Source of the DNA: Chryseobacterium indologenes
GTDB taxonomy: Bacteria > Bacteroidota > Bacteroidia > Flavobacteriales > Weeksellaceae
DNA length: 64,000 nucleotides
Direction: 5' to 3'
Assembly: GCA_001013295.1 (NCBI GenBank)
Contig: LAZY01000025.1
Span: forward strand, 1-64,000
Shown here: positions 9,895-18,400 of the stretch, in pieces
How positions within the stretch are numbered: position 1 is the stretch's first letter
How the letters are laid out: the number at the start of each line of letters is the position of its first letter
Made by a program: the position numbers and the translations under genes
The notes under the pieces: generated by a model
What the model was told of the DNA's origin: nothing
The model's input: only the letters and a program-made list of their open reading frames with translations
Databases searched by the model: none

Positions 9895-10905
9895 TTACAC
9901 AAATTCTCTCAATTTTCTTGGCGGATAGTTTGCCACCAGTTCTGCAATGGCTTTGATATGTTCCGGAGTGGTTCCGCAGCATCCTCCAATAATATTGATT
10001 AAACCTTTCTCTGCATACTCTTTGATCTGTCTGGCCATATCTTCCGGCGTTTCATCGTATTTCCCAAAAGCATTCGGTAATCCTGCATTCGGATAGGCTG
10101 AAACATGGAATTCTGAATTATGAGCCAGGGTTTCCAGATAAGGGGTCAACTGATCTGCTCCTAAGGCACAGTTGAATCCAACGCTTAGCAGATTCAAATG
10201 GGAAACAGAAATCAGAAAAGCTTCTGCAGTCTGTCCGCTCAATGTTCTTCCCGATGCATCTGTAATGGTTCCTGAAACCATAATCGGGATTTTGATTCCT
10301 CTTTCATCCTGAATTTCATCAATGGCAAACAAAGCAGCTTTTGCATTCAGTGTGTCAAAAATAGTTTCCACCAAAAGAATATCGGAACCTCCATCCAATA
10401 AAGCTTCGCATTGCTGTTTGTAAGCGACTCTCAATTCTTCAAAAGTAATGGCTCTGTATCCTGGGTCATTCACATCAGGACTTAAGCTTGCGGTTCTATT
10501 CGTAGGTCCTATAGATCCTGCCACGAATCTAGGCTTATCCGGATTTTTTGCTGTATACTCGTCACAGGCTTTTCTGGCAATCTTTGCAGACTCATAGTTC
10601 AGCTCATACACCAATTCTTCCATGTGATAATCTGCCATAGCAATGGTTGTTCCGGAAAATGTGTTGGTTTCTATAATATCCGCTCCTGCTTCCAGGTATT
10701 TCTTGTGAACTTCTTCAATAGCATGGGGCTGTGTCAGGGAAAGAAGATCATTATTTCCTTTTACAGGGTGTTCCCAATCTTTGAACCGTTCTCCACGGTA
10801 ATCTTCTTCTTCGAATTTGTATCGCTGAAGCATGGTTCCCATGGCACCGTCCAGAACGAGGATGCGTTCTTTGAGGGCTTTGTTTAGGGATTCTATATTT
10901 GTCAT
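9895..10905 (-). CDS. metH: Methionine synthase, homocysteine-binding subunit
   Basis: 336 residues forming the homocysteine S-methyltransferase barrel that in the single-chain enzyme is the first module of MetH. Zinc, which activates homocysteine, is bound by C246 (GFNCALG) and by C309 and C310 ([10 protein letters not shown]). [10 protein letters not shown] at 18-27 is the classic N-terminus. It lacks cobalamin and pterin modules, so it must partner with the product of 6058-8718. BhmT-like or MmuM activity on another donor is less likely given that neighbour. The start is the ATG at 10905. Confidence 0.93.
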   Translation of the reverse strand: MTNIESLNKALKERILVLDGAMGTMLQRYKFEEEDYRGERFKDWEHPVKGNNDLLSLTQPHAIEEVHKKYLEAGADIIETNTFSGTTIAMADYHMEELVYELNYESAKIARKACDEYTAKNPDKPRFVAGSIGPTNRTASLSPDVNDPGYRAITFEELRVAYKQQCEALLDGGSDILLVETIFDTLNAKAALFAIDEIQDERGIKIPIMVSGTITDASGRTLSGQTAEAFLISVSHLNLLSVGFNCALGADQLTPYLETLAHNSEFHVSAYPNAGLPNAFGKYDETPEDMARQIKEYAEKGLINIIGGCCGTTPEHIKAIAELVANYPPRKLREFV

Positions 10906-10918
10906 GTCTCTTATGTTA

Positions 10919-10972
10919 TAGGATGATAGGACTACATCCTATCGTGGGATTAAATCGCCCCGTTGGGGCTCT
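10919..10972. repeat. Palindromic repeat in the metZ-metH gap
   Basis: TAGGATG and CATCCTA form a hairpin at 10919-10944. Then comes AAATCGCCCCGTTGGGGCTCTT. The second part recurs as AAATCGTCCCGTTGGGACTCTC at 21264-21285. The substitutions are compensatory (CCCC/GGGG against TCCC/GGGA), so the hairpin is what is kept. Confidence 0.6.
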
Positions 10973-10978
10973 TAGTGA

Positions 10979-12139
10979 TTAATCTAAAGCTTGTTTCAGG
11001 TCTGCAATAATGTCATCTACATTTTCCAGGCCTACTGAGCAACGCACTAAACCTGCTGTGATGCCTACTTCGTTTCTTTCTTCATCGGACAGCTTAGAAT
11101 GCGTTGTTGATGCCGGGTGAGTAACGATCGTTCTTGTATCACCCAGGTTGGCAGAAAGCGAACACATTTGTATCTTATCTAAGAAGTTTCTTCCGCCTTC
11201 TATTCCTCCCTTTATTTCAAAAGCAACAATATTTCCACCAAGCTTCATCTGTTTTTTGGCTATTTCATAGCTTGGGTGGGATTTCAGGAATGGATATTTT
11301 ACCAGTTCTACATTAGGATGACTTTCTAAAAACTCAGCAACTTTCAATGCATTTTCACAATGTTTTTCTACACGGATGGCTAATGTCTCCAAACTTTTTG
11401 ATAATACCCATGCATTAAAAGGAGATAATGCAGGTCCTGTATTTCTTGCGAAAAGATAGATTTCTCTGATCAGGTCTGCTTTTCCTACTGCAATTCCCCC
11501 TAATACTCTTCCCTGCCCGTCGATCAACTTCGTTGCAGAATGTACAACAACATCCGCACCATATTTGATCGGCTGTTGAAGATAAGATGTTGCAAAACAA
11601 TTATCTACAATAAAAATAAGATTATGCTTTTTAGCAATCTGTCCGAAAAATTCGAGATCAAGAATTTCTATCGCCGGATTGGTAGGTGTTTCAAGGTATA
11701 GGATCTTTGTATTAGGTTTAATATATTGTTCTACATTTGCTGCATCTTCTGCTTTGAAATAAGAGGTTTCAATATTCCATTTCGGGAAATACTTGGTAAA
11801 CAAGGTATGAGTAGACCCGAAAACAGACTGACAGCTTACAATATGATCTCCGGCACTTAGTAATGCTGCAAATGTTGAATAAATAGCTGCCATTCCTGTT
11901 GCAAAAGCATATCCTGCTTCAGCTCCTTCCATTTTTGCAATCTTCTCTGTAAACTCTGTTACATTTGGATTAGAGAAACGGCTGTATAAGTTTTTAGGTT
12001 TTTCTTCAGCAAAACTTGCTCTCATATCTTCCGCATCCTGAAAGATAAAACTGGAGGTAAGATATAATGGGGTGGAATGCTCGTCAAACTGGGTTCTCTC
12101 CGTTTGGGTTCTTATTGCTGATGTTTCGAAATTTTCCAT
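10979..12139 (-). CDS. metZ: O-acyl-homoserine sulfhydrylase (MetZ/MetY-like)
   Basis: PLP enzyme of the Cys/Met metabolism family. In this operon it most probably makes homocysteine from O-acylhomoserine and sulfide, which then enters the split MetH. The 386 residues carry the PLP lysine K204 (SATKLIDGQG), D179 (VDNCFATSYLQQP) and the phosphate-binding YSRFSNPN (52-59). Family members also include cystathionine gamma-synthase and gamma-lyase, and sequence alone does not fully exclude these. The position between homoserine dehydrogenase and metH favours direct sulfhydrylation. The gene symbol is the usual one for this subgroup. Confidence 0.85.
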   Translation of the reverse strand: MENFETSAIRTQTERTQFDEHSTPLYLTSSFIFQDAEDMRASFAEEKPKNLYSRFSNPNVTEFTEKIAKMEGAEAGYAFATGMAAIYSTFAALLSAGDHIVSCQSVFGSTHTLFTKYFPKWNIETSYFKAEDAANVEQYIKPNTKILYLETPTNPAIEILDLEFFGQIAKKHNLIFIVDNCFATSYLQQPIKYGADVVVHSATKLIDGQGRVLGGIAVGKADLIREIYLFARNTGPALSPFNAWVLSKSLETLAIRVEKHCENALKVAEFLESHPNVELVKYPFLKSHPSYEIAKKQMKLGGNIVAFEIKGGIEGGRNFLDKIQMCSLSANLGDTRTIVTHPASTTHSKLSDEERNEVGITAGLVRCSVGLENVDDIIADLKQALD

Positions 12140-12153
12140 ATAGTTTTAATTAA

Positions 12154-12231
12154 TTTACCAATGTATCAGTTTAACAGTGTAACAATGGGATTCTTCGCTT
12201 TGCTCAGAATGGCAATACCATCATTGGTAAA
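12154..12231. repeat. Long inverted-repeat element in the operon
   Basis: TTTACCAATG (12154-12163) and CATTGGTAAA (12222-12231) are perfect complements bounding a 58-nt interior, which contains ATTCTTCGCTTTGCTCAGAATGG. In RNA this would be one extended hairpin between the homoserine dehydrogenase and metZ. It resembles a dispersed palindromic element rather than a simple terminator, as no T-run follows. Confidence 0.6.
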
Positions 12232-12260
12232 CAGCTGCATTGTTAGATTATTACTTTAAT

Positions 12261-13799
12261 TTATTTTGTTTCACTTAGTCTTAAAATATCTCCGAAAACT
12301 CCTCTTGCTGTTACCAGGGCTCCGGCTCCGGCTCCCATGATCACGATTGGATTTTCGCCATAACTTTCGGTATAAATTTCAAAGATTGAATCTGAACCTT
12401 TTAATTGTCCTAATGCTGAAGTAGCAGGAACAGAAATCAGTTTTACATCTAGTTCGCCTTTGTCTTTCTGTAAGTCACCATGTAAATCACCCACATATCT
12501 CAATACGTGACCAGGTTCCTGATTTTCCTTTATTTTCTGGTATTCTTCATCCAGTTCTTCCAATCTTGACAGGAATTCTGATTTTGAAACGGAAAGTAAA
12601 CTCTCAGGAACCAGATTTTGAATGTTAATATCTTCGAACTCGTTGATCAGATCTAATTCTCTTGCCAGAATCAATAGTTTTCTTGCCACGTCATTTCCGG
12701 ATAAGTCTTCTCTTGGATCCGGTTCTGTGTAACCTTTTTCCAAAGCTTCATTGATGATGGTTGAAAACTTATCTTCTCTCAAAGAAAAATTGTTGAAAAC
12801 ATAGCTCAACGTTCCGGAGAAAACTCCTTTGATCCTTGTTATATTTTCTCCTGAAAGGTGTAATAATTTGATGGTATCAATCAACGGAAGCCCTGCTCCC
12901 ACGTTAGTTTCATAGAGATAGCGTCTGTTCTTTTTGTTCAGTGTATATCTTAGCTTACGGTATTCTTCGATAGGAAGGGTATTGAAAATCTTATTGGAAG
13001 AGACAAGATCGAATCCGTTTTCGGCCAGAGCATGGTAATTTTTAACAAAATCTTTACTTGCCGTGTTATCCACAACGATAAAGTTCTCCAGTTGATTTTC
13101 ATTAGAGAAGTTGATCAGCTCTTCCACATTGGATGGATGTTCTGCTGTCTGAACCTCATCATTCCAATTGGATTCAAATCCTTTTTTATTGAATGCAATT
13201 TTTCTGGAATTGGCTACTGCCACTACCTTAAGGTCGATATTCTTACGTCTTTTGATCTCTTCTGAAGATTCCAGAACCTGATCAATCAAAGTCTTTCCTA
13301 CGTTTCCGTGGCCAATAATCGCCAAATGAACGGTTTTCGGTTTTTTGAAAATTTCGGATTCAATGATATTTTTCGTTTTTTCGTCCTGTGAGGAAGTGAC
13401 TACAATATTGACTCTGTTTTCTCCTGCGATCTGATTTAAAAGCAATGGGAAAACATTATTTCTCGCCAGTTCAGCAAGAACTTTATTGAAATCTTCTGCT
13501 ACAAATCCAATAACAGAAACATTATTGATGCTATAGATCTGTGAAACTTTTCCTGATTTTCTTTCGGCTTCAAATTCATCGATAAGGCAAGCAACCGCTT
13601 TTTCTGCATCATTTTCGTGAACCAAAATAGAAATTCCGTTTTCTATGGCCTGTTGGGAGATCACCCCTACGCTGATTCGTGCTAAGGTAAGCGCTTTAAA
13701 AATTCGTCCGTCAATTCCGATTTCCCCTAAGAAATCTTCTCCTTCAAATTTGATAATTGATCTGTTCTTTAAAAATTTTATTTCATTAACCTTTTTCAT
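12261..13799 (-). CDS. Homoserine dehydrogenase with N-terminal ACT region, no kinase domain
   Basis: Reduces aspartate semialdehyde to homoserine. The 512 residues match the second half of the bifunctional ThrA/MetL enzymes. Residues 1-150 look like the paired ACT regulatory modules and 155-512 is the dehydrogenase, with GHGNVG (163-168), ETNVGAGLP (297-305) and YTEPDPREDLSG near 345. No aspartokinase domain precedes it and the ATG at 13799 is only 4 bp after metX. It is thus a stand-alone, probably feedback-regulated enzyme dedicated to the methionine branch. The ACT ligand (methionine, threonine or SAM) cannot be read. A bifunctional ThrA elsewhere in the genome is likely. Confidence 0.9.
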   Translation of the reverse strand: MKKVNEIKFLKNRSIIKFEGEDFLGEIGIDGRIFKALTLARISVGVISQQAIENGISILVHENDAEKAVACLIDEFEAERKSGKVSQIYSINNVSVIGFVAEDFNKVLAELARNNVFPLLLNQIAGENRVNIVVTSSQDEKTKNIIESEIFKKPKTVHLAIIGHGNVGKTLIDQVLESSEEIKRRKNIDLKVVAVANSRKIAFNKKGFESNWNDEVQTAEHPSNVEELINFSNENQLENFIVVDNTASKDFVKNYHALAENGFDLVSSNKIFNTLPIEEYRKLRYTLNKKNRRYLYETNVGAGLPLIDTIKLLHLSGENITRIKGVFSGTLSYVFNNFSLREDKFSTIINEALEKGYTEPDPREDLSGNDVARKLLILARELDLINEFEDINIQNLVPESLLSVSKSEFLSRLEELDEEYQKIKENQEPGHVLRYVGDLHGDLQKDKGELDVKLISVPATSALGQLKGSDSIFEIYTESYGENPIVIMGAGAGALVTARGVFGDILRLSETK

Positions 13800-13803
13800 T
13801 ACT

Positions 13804-14742
13804 TTATAAAATGTTTTTTATGATATTATTTAATTGTTGATATTCCATTAAGAAGGCATCATGCCCATGCATAGATTGGATCTCGTGATAAGAGATATTC
13901 TCCTTTTTCGCTTTTAAAGTTTCAAAACACATTCGGATTTCAGAAGCCGGAAAGAATAAATCTGTATCTACGGAGATCATATGCATTCGTGCTTCTATTC
14001 TCTCCAGAGCGGTTTCATCAGCACTAATATTCATCAGCAGGTGGTTCATCAGCTTGTACGCTTTTAAACTAAACCTTTCGTTTAGAGCATTACCATGATA
14101 TATTAACCAGTCTTCTGATTCCAGGCGCTGTTTATCCAGATTGTATTGATTTTGAAATCTGTCGTTGAGCGATTGTGGAGTTCTGTAGCACAACATGGCA
14201 TGAATTCTCGCTTTTTGTAAGGGTTCATCCTGAGAATTCAATAAGAATTTCTGAACCAGACATTGTGCATGAAGCCAGTCGTGGGTTCTGTAATCACAAG
14301 CTATGGGAATAAAAATTTCTGCAAGCTTAGGCTGCTTTGCCAGCATCTCCCATGCAATTCCTCCTCCGAGAGAACCTCCAATAATGGCATATAAATTTTT
14401 GATATGTAAAGCTTCCAGCCCTTTCAGAAATAGATTAGCTATATCTGATGGGGTAAAGTCTTCATAGTCTTCAATTAAAAAATTGTCATAACCGTTTCCG
14501 GGTATATTGAAACACAGAATAGTGTACTTATTCGTATCAACGATTTGATTTTCCCCTACCAGTTGCTTCCACCAGCCTTTTTCGCCGGATACTGCTGAGT
14601 TTCCGGTCAGGGCATGATTGATCAAAATGATGGGAGCTGTAAATAAGTCTTTCCCGAAAAGCTCATAGCTTAACGGGATATGGTATTCCTTTTGGGAATA
14701 GGTCTGATACGAAAGATTAATATAGTTTAGTTCTGTTTTCAA
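13804..14742 (-). CDS. metX: Homoserine O-acetyltransferase-like enzyme
   Basis: Alpha/beta-hydrolase-fold acyltransferase that activates homoserine for sulfhydrylation. The nucleophile elbow is GGSLGGG (IIGGSLGGGIAWEML), and GNSAVSGEKGWW and HGHDAFLME with the catalytic histidine are typical of MetX. At 312 residues it is shorter than many MetX proteins. The acyl donor (acetyl- or succinyl-CoA) cannot be decided from sequence. The start codon is TTG at 14742: no ATG lies near the N-terminus. It is the first gene after the SAM-I riboswitch and so leads the methionine operon. Confidence 0.88.
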   Translation of the reverse strand: MKTELNYINLSYQTYSQKEYHIPLSYELFGKDLFTAPIILINHALTGNSAVSGEKGWWKQLVGENQIVDTNKYTILCFNIPGNGYDNFLIEDYEDFTPSDIANLFLKGLEALHIKNLYAIIGGSLGGGIAWEMLAKQPKLAEIFIPIACDYRTHDWLHAQCLVQKFLLNSQDEPLQKARIHAMLCYRTPQSLNDRFQNQYNLDKQRLESEDWLIYHGNALNERFSLKAYKLMNHLLMNISADETALERIEARMHMISVDTDLFFPASEIRMCFETLKAKKENISYHEIQSMHGHDAFLMEYQQLNNIIKNIL

Positions 14743-14802
14743 TTCTATTATTTTAATACAATTGAAAATGCCACAGGAAATGGCTGAAAAGAACTTCAGT
14801 AA

Positions 14803-14906
14803 GTTATCTGTCCAAAATTATTTTGGTAGAACGTAGCACCTTCTTTGCTTGCACAAAGGGTTGCTAAGGTTTCATAGGGTCTAATCCCTCAACCTTTCTT
14901 GATAAC
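14803..14906 (-). promoter_or_regulatory. SAM-I (S-box) riboswitch
   Basis: Read on the minus strand the element has all S-box parts. P1 is GTTATC (14906-14901) with GATAAC (14808-14803). P2 holds GGTTGAGGG...CCC...AACC. The junction reads ATGAAACC then TTAGCAACC. P3 is CTTTG-TGCAAG-CAAAG and P4 is GGTGCTACGTTCTACC. An extra CCAAAATAATTTTGG hairpin sits before the P1 closing strand. The family is known to sense S-adenosylmethionine and lower expression of methionine genes. The mode (termination or translation) is unclear; only weak hairpins follow. Confidence 0.95.
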
Positions 14907-14935
14907 ATTTTCAATATTTGAATGAACGAATGATG

Positions 14936-14964
14936 CAAAGGTAGTTCTTTTATTTTAATTTCAA
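14936..14964 (-). promoter_or_regulatory. Promoter of the methionine operon
   Basis: TACCTTTG on the minus strand (14936-14943) with TTG (14962-14964) 18 nt upstream is a full match to the flavobacterial consensus. Transcription would start near 14930, about 25 nt before the riboswitch. Confidence 0.75.
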
Positions 14965-15046
14965 AAAAAAATTATTTTAATATTAAAAAAAGCCGTTAAA
15001 CACAAGTCTTTCAGAACTATATTAATTATTATTCAGATAGAAAGAA

Positions 15047-15077
15047 TTGGAATTATTTTGCAAAAAAACTACCTTCG
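15047..15077 (+). promoter_or_regulatory. Promoter of the GH63-like gene
   Basis: TTG (15047-15049), a 20-nt spacer and TACCTTCG (15070-15077), one mismatch from TAnnTTTG. It is 20 bp before the ATG and back-to-back with the methionine operon promoter. Confidence 0.5.
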
Positions 15078-15096
15078 TATGGAAAAATGATGATAT

Positions 15097-17715
15097 ATGA
15101 TCGCCGAAAAGGAAAGATTACAAGATACCAAATGGAAAAACTGGGGACCTTATGTAAGCAACCGGCAATGGGGAAATGTACGGGAAGATTACAGCCCGAA
15201 CGGAAATGCCTGGAACTTTACCAATCATAATAATGCGGAGAGCTATGCCTACCGCTGGGGTGAGGAAGGTATTGCAGGAATCTCCGATGTAAAACAGCTT
15301 TTCTGTTTTGCTTTTTCATTCTGGAATAAGAAAGACAAAATGGTAAAGGAGCGCTTCTTTGGTCTGAGCAACCCACAGGGAAATCATGGCGAAGACATTA
15401 AAGAAATCTTCTATTATCTAGACAATACGCCTACGCATAGCTATATGAAGATGGTGTACAAATATCCGATCAATGAGTTTCCTTATGATGAACTTCTTAT
15501 TGAAAACGGAAGACGAAGTAAACAAGATCCGGAATATGAAATTTTCGATACCGGAATTTTCGACAATGATGAATATTTTGATATTTTCATCGAATACTGT
15601 AAAGCTGATCATAATGATATTTTGGCAAAGGTTACCATCTGCAACCGGAGTCAGCATAATGCTCCCATTGTTGTGATTCCCACTGCCTGGTTCAGAAATA
15701 ACTGGAAATGGGGGTACAACACTTATAAGGCGGAGATGAATGCCTATTCTCATGACGGAAGCATTAATATCGGGCATGACAGCATTTCAATCAAAAAGTT
15801 GTATTCAAGAAATTCCGATGTACAGTGCGTATTCTGTGATAATGAAACCAATACGTCTAAGCTTTACGGAGCTCCTTTAGCTGAAAATAATTATTTTAAA
15901 GATGGGATCAATGATTTTGTGATCCACCAGGCCAATACGGTGAATCCCGAACAGAAAGGAACGAAAGCTGCTTTTCTGATCGATGAAATGATTGAAGCGG
16001 GACAGTCTAAAGTTTTTGAATTCAGACTATGTCCTGATGAAACAGATGAGCCTTTTGCTCAATTCGACGAAATCTTTACTACCAGACAGGCTGAAGCTAA
16101 AGAATTTTATAATGAAGTTCAGTATGATACGGTAGATGAAGATGAAAAGAATGTTCAAAGGCAAGCTTTTGCAGGACTTCTGTGGAATAAGCAGTTCTAT
16201 CATTATAATATCGGAAAATGGCTGAAAGGAGATCCTAATTTTGAAGCTCCAAGAAACTTCAACGAATATGTAAGAAATACGGAGTGGAATCATCTTCACA
16301 ATAAAGATATTATTTCCATGCCTGATAAATGGGAATATCCATGGTATGCGACGTGGGATCTGGCGTTTCACTGTGTTCCGTTTTCCATTATTGATGCTGA
16401 ATTTGCCAAAGGGCAGCTTCTATTGCTGACCAAAGAATGGTATATGCATCCTAACGGACAGCTTCCTGCCTATGAATGGAACATGAGTGATGTGAACCCG
16501 CCTGTACACGCATGGTCCTGCTTCCGTGTTTTTAAAATTGATGAAAAAAATAATGGGAAACCGGATCTTTTATTCCTTGAAAAAGTTTTCCAGAAACTTC
16601 TCCTCAACTTTACCTGGTGGGTCAACCGTAAGGATAAAAACGGCAAGAATATTTTCGGAGGCGGGTTCCTTGGGCTTGATAATATCGGTGCTTTTGACCG
16701 GAACATTGAGCTAAAGGATGGCCAGCACCTTGAGCAGGCCGATGGAACAAGCTGGATGGCAATGTACGCCTTGAATATGATGCGAATTGCTATGGAACTT
16801 GCCCAGTATTATCAGGTATATGAGGATATGGCCATCAAATTCTTTGAGCATTATCTGTATATCGCCGAAGCCATGGAAAATCTGGGAGAAGGAACGAAAG
16901 GTTTATGGAATGAAGAGGATGGCTTTTTCTATGATGTTCTCCAGCTTGGAAACGGAGACAGTGTTTCTTTAAGATTAAGAAGTATTGTAGGATTAATTCC
17001 TCTGTTTGCCGTAGAAATTGTGGATCATCGCCTTCTGGAAAAGATGCCTAACTTCAAAACCAGAATGGAGTGGATCTTAAAAAATAAACCGGAACTCACG
17101 AAACTTGTTTCTCATTGGGATGAAGAAGGACACGGAAGAAAGCATCTTATGAGTATTCTCCGTAAAAACAGATTGACAAAGGTATTAACAAGGATGCTGG
17201 ACGAAAAAGAATTTTTAAGTTCTTATGGAATCCGGGCCATGTCTAAGGTATATGAAGAAAATCCTTTTGTATTCTCCGTTCACGGAACAGAAAATGTAGT
17301 GTATTATACGCCTGCGGAAAGTGACAGCCGGATGTTTGGAGGAAACAGCAATTGGCGTGGTCCTATCTGGTTCCCGATCAACTTTCTGATTGTGGAAAGT
17401 CTGCAACGTTTTCATTATTATTATGGCAATAGTCTGAAAGTAGATCTTCCCACTGGAAGCGGAGATAAAAGAAATCTTGATGAAGTGGCCCAAAATATCA
17501 GTAAAAGACTTTGTTCAATTTTCTTAAAGGATGAGCACGGCCAGCGGGCTTTCAATGGAGGAAACCCAAAGTTTAATTATGATGAACACTTTAGAGACTA
17601 TATCACGTTCTTTGAATACTTTCATGGGGATAATGGACGTGGCGTAGGTGCCTCTCACCAAACGGGATGGACGGCTACGGTAGCGAAACTGATTAAGCCG
17701 AGACTCACTTTTTAA
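15097..17715 (+). CDS. GH63/MGH1-type glucosidase
   Basis: 872 residues of the (alpha/alpha)6-barrel glycosidase group related to mannosyl-oligosaccharide glucosidase, in bacteria usually annotated simply as glucosidase. Conserved blocks include ERFFGLSNPQGNHGED (about 86-101), YATWDLAFH (about 415), EWNMSDVNPP and, near the end, MFGGNSNWRGPIW. There is no signal peptide, so it is likely cytoplasmic and may act on glucosylated compatible solutes or oligosaccharides; the substrate is not known. It is a single gene, divergent from the methionine operon, ending at a strong terminator. Confidence 0.88.
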   Translation: MIAEKERLQDTKWKNWGPYVSNRQWGNVREDYSPNGNAWNFTNHNNAESYAYRWGEEGIAGISDVKQLFCFAFSFWNKKDKMVKERFFGLSNPQGNHGEDIKEIFYYLDNTPTHSYMKMVYKYPINEFPYDELLIENGRRSKQDPEYEIFDTGIFDNDEYFDIFIEYCKADHNDILAKVTICNRSQHNAPIVVIPTAWFRNNWKWGYNTYKAEMNAYSHDGSINIGHDSISIKKLYSRNSDVQCVFCDNETNTSKLYGAPLAENNYFKDGINDFVIHQANTVNPEQKGTKAAFLIDEMIEAGQSKVFEFRLCPDETDEPFAQFDEIFTTRQAEAKEFYNEVQYDTVDEDEKNVQRQAFAGLLWNKQFYHYNIGKWLKGDPNFEAPRNFNEYVRNTEWNHLHNKDIISMPDKWEYPWYATWDLAFHCVPFSIIDAEFAKGQLLLLTKEWYMHPNGQLPAYEWNMSDVNPPVHAWSCFRVFKIDEKNNGKPDLLFLEKVFQKLLLNFTWWVNRKDKNGKNIFGGGFLGLDNIGAFDRNIELKDGQHLEQADGTSWMAMYALNMMRIAMELAQYYQVYEDMAIKFFEHYLYIAEAMENLGEGTKGLWNEEDGFFYDVLQLGNGDSVSLRLRSIVGLIPLFAVEIVDHRLLEKMPNFKTRMEWILKNKPELTKLVSHWDEEGHGRKHLMSILRKNRLTKVLTRMLDEKEFLSSYGIRAMSKVYEENPFVFSVHGTENVVYYTPAESDSRMFGGNSNWRGPIWFPINFLIVESLQRFHYYYGNSLKVDLPTGSGDKRNLDEVAQNISKRLCSIFLKDEHGQRAFNGGNPKFNYDEHFRDYITFFEYFHGDNGRGVGASHQTGWTATVAKLIKPRLTF

Positions 17716-17740
17716 TGAGTAATGAGTAATAGGTAATGAG
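17713..17740. repeat. Heptanucleotide tandem array (TAATGAG)4
   Basis: Four units of TAATGAG, the third changed to TAATAGG, starting at the stop codon of the GH63-like gene and followed by a partial unit. It is the second of three four-unit heptamer arrays in the window. Confidence 0.85.
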
Positions 17741-17746
17741 TAATAA

Positions 17747-17771
17747 AAAACCGGATGTTTTATCCGGTTTT
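17747..17771 (+). terminator. Terminator of the GH63-like gene
   Basis: AAAACCGGAT (17747-17756) pairs perfectly with ATCCGGTTTT (17762-17771), loop GTTTT, followed by CTTTTTTTTT. Confidence 0.93.
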
Positions 17772-17920
17772 CTTTTTTTTTACCTTTTTTGCCACGAATT
17801 CATTAATGAAATAATTCCTGAATGGTCTACTGCCAGAAAAACATAGATCTAGATGGTTAAAAAAACTCATCCCACAGACACTTTATATAAATAAAAAAAT
17901 TCGTGAATTCGTGACAAAAA

Positions 17921-17944
17921 AAATGAGGTTTGAAAGCCTCATTT
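17921..17944 (-). terminator. Terminator of the OsmC gene
   Basis: AAATGAGG (17921-17928) pairs with CCTCATTT (17937-17944). On the minus strand the stem is followed by a T-run. It lies just after the OsmC stop codon. Confidence 0.8.
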
Positions 17945-17949
17945 ATAGT

Positions 17950-18369
17950 TTATATTTTTTCTCCGTTCACAAATACTTCGTACCCTATTTCCACATTCGG
18001 TTCTAAGGTCTTTGATACTGAGCAATACTTTTCAAAAGACAACTCTGCAGCTTTCAATGCTTTTTTAGGGTCAATCTCTCCTTCTAAAAGGAATTTTACC
18101 TTGATTGACTTGAAAGGTTTAGCATCATCTACCTGTACTCTCTCCCCTTCTACTTCTGCCTGAAAACTCTTAATTTCCTGACGTTGCTTCTTTAGAATAG
18201 AAACCACATCAATTCCGCTACATCCTGCCACTGCCATCAGTACGCTTTCCATTGGAGATACTCCTTTTGCTCCCGGCTGAGAAGTATTGTCCAAAAGAAT
18301 AGAGTTTCCCTGGCCATTTGTGCATTCGAATAAAAAGTCGTCGTTGATTCTGTTAAGTGTTATTTTCAT
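17950..18369 (-). CDS. OsmC/Ohr-family peroxidase-like protein
   Basis: 139 residues of the OsmC fold. Members use two cysteines to reduce organic hydroperoxides. Here C50 (AVAGCSGID) and C116 (FEKYCSVS) hold the expected positions, and the YhfA-like subgroup fits best. No signal peptide. Its start codon directly touches a four-unit heptamer array, so the untranslated leader is made of (GCAACAA) repeats. Change in repeat number could alter translation. The gene is monocistronic between two terminators or gaps. Confidence 0.88.
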   Translation of the reverse strand: MKITLNRINDDFLFECTNGQGNSILLDNTSQPGAKGVSPMESVLMAVAGCSGIDVVSILKKQRQEIKSFQAEVEGERVQVDDAKPFKSIKVKFLLEGEIDPKKALKAAELSFEKYCSVSKTLEPNVEIGYEVFVNGEKI

Positions 18370-18396
18370 TGTTGCTTGTTGCTTGTTGCTTGTTGC
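18369..18396. repeat. Heptanucleotide array (TTGTTGC)4 abutting the osmC start codon
   Basis: Four exact units. On the coding strand these are GCAACAA repeats running straight into the ATG of the OsmC gene. It is the third heptamer array of exactly four units in this window. Confidence 0.9.
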
Positions 18397-18400
18397 AAAG

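Noticed and set aside
10979..12139. Cystathionine gamma-synthase as the only reading of the PLP gene
   Set aside because: No cystathionine beta-lyase gene is in the operon, and metX plus split metH fit direct sulfhydrylation better. The alternative is kept as a note in the feature.
15418..17493. Several antisense frames of 78-119 codons within the GH63-like gene
   Set aside because: They oppose a full-length, well-conserved enzyme and show no recognisable domains.
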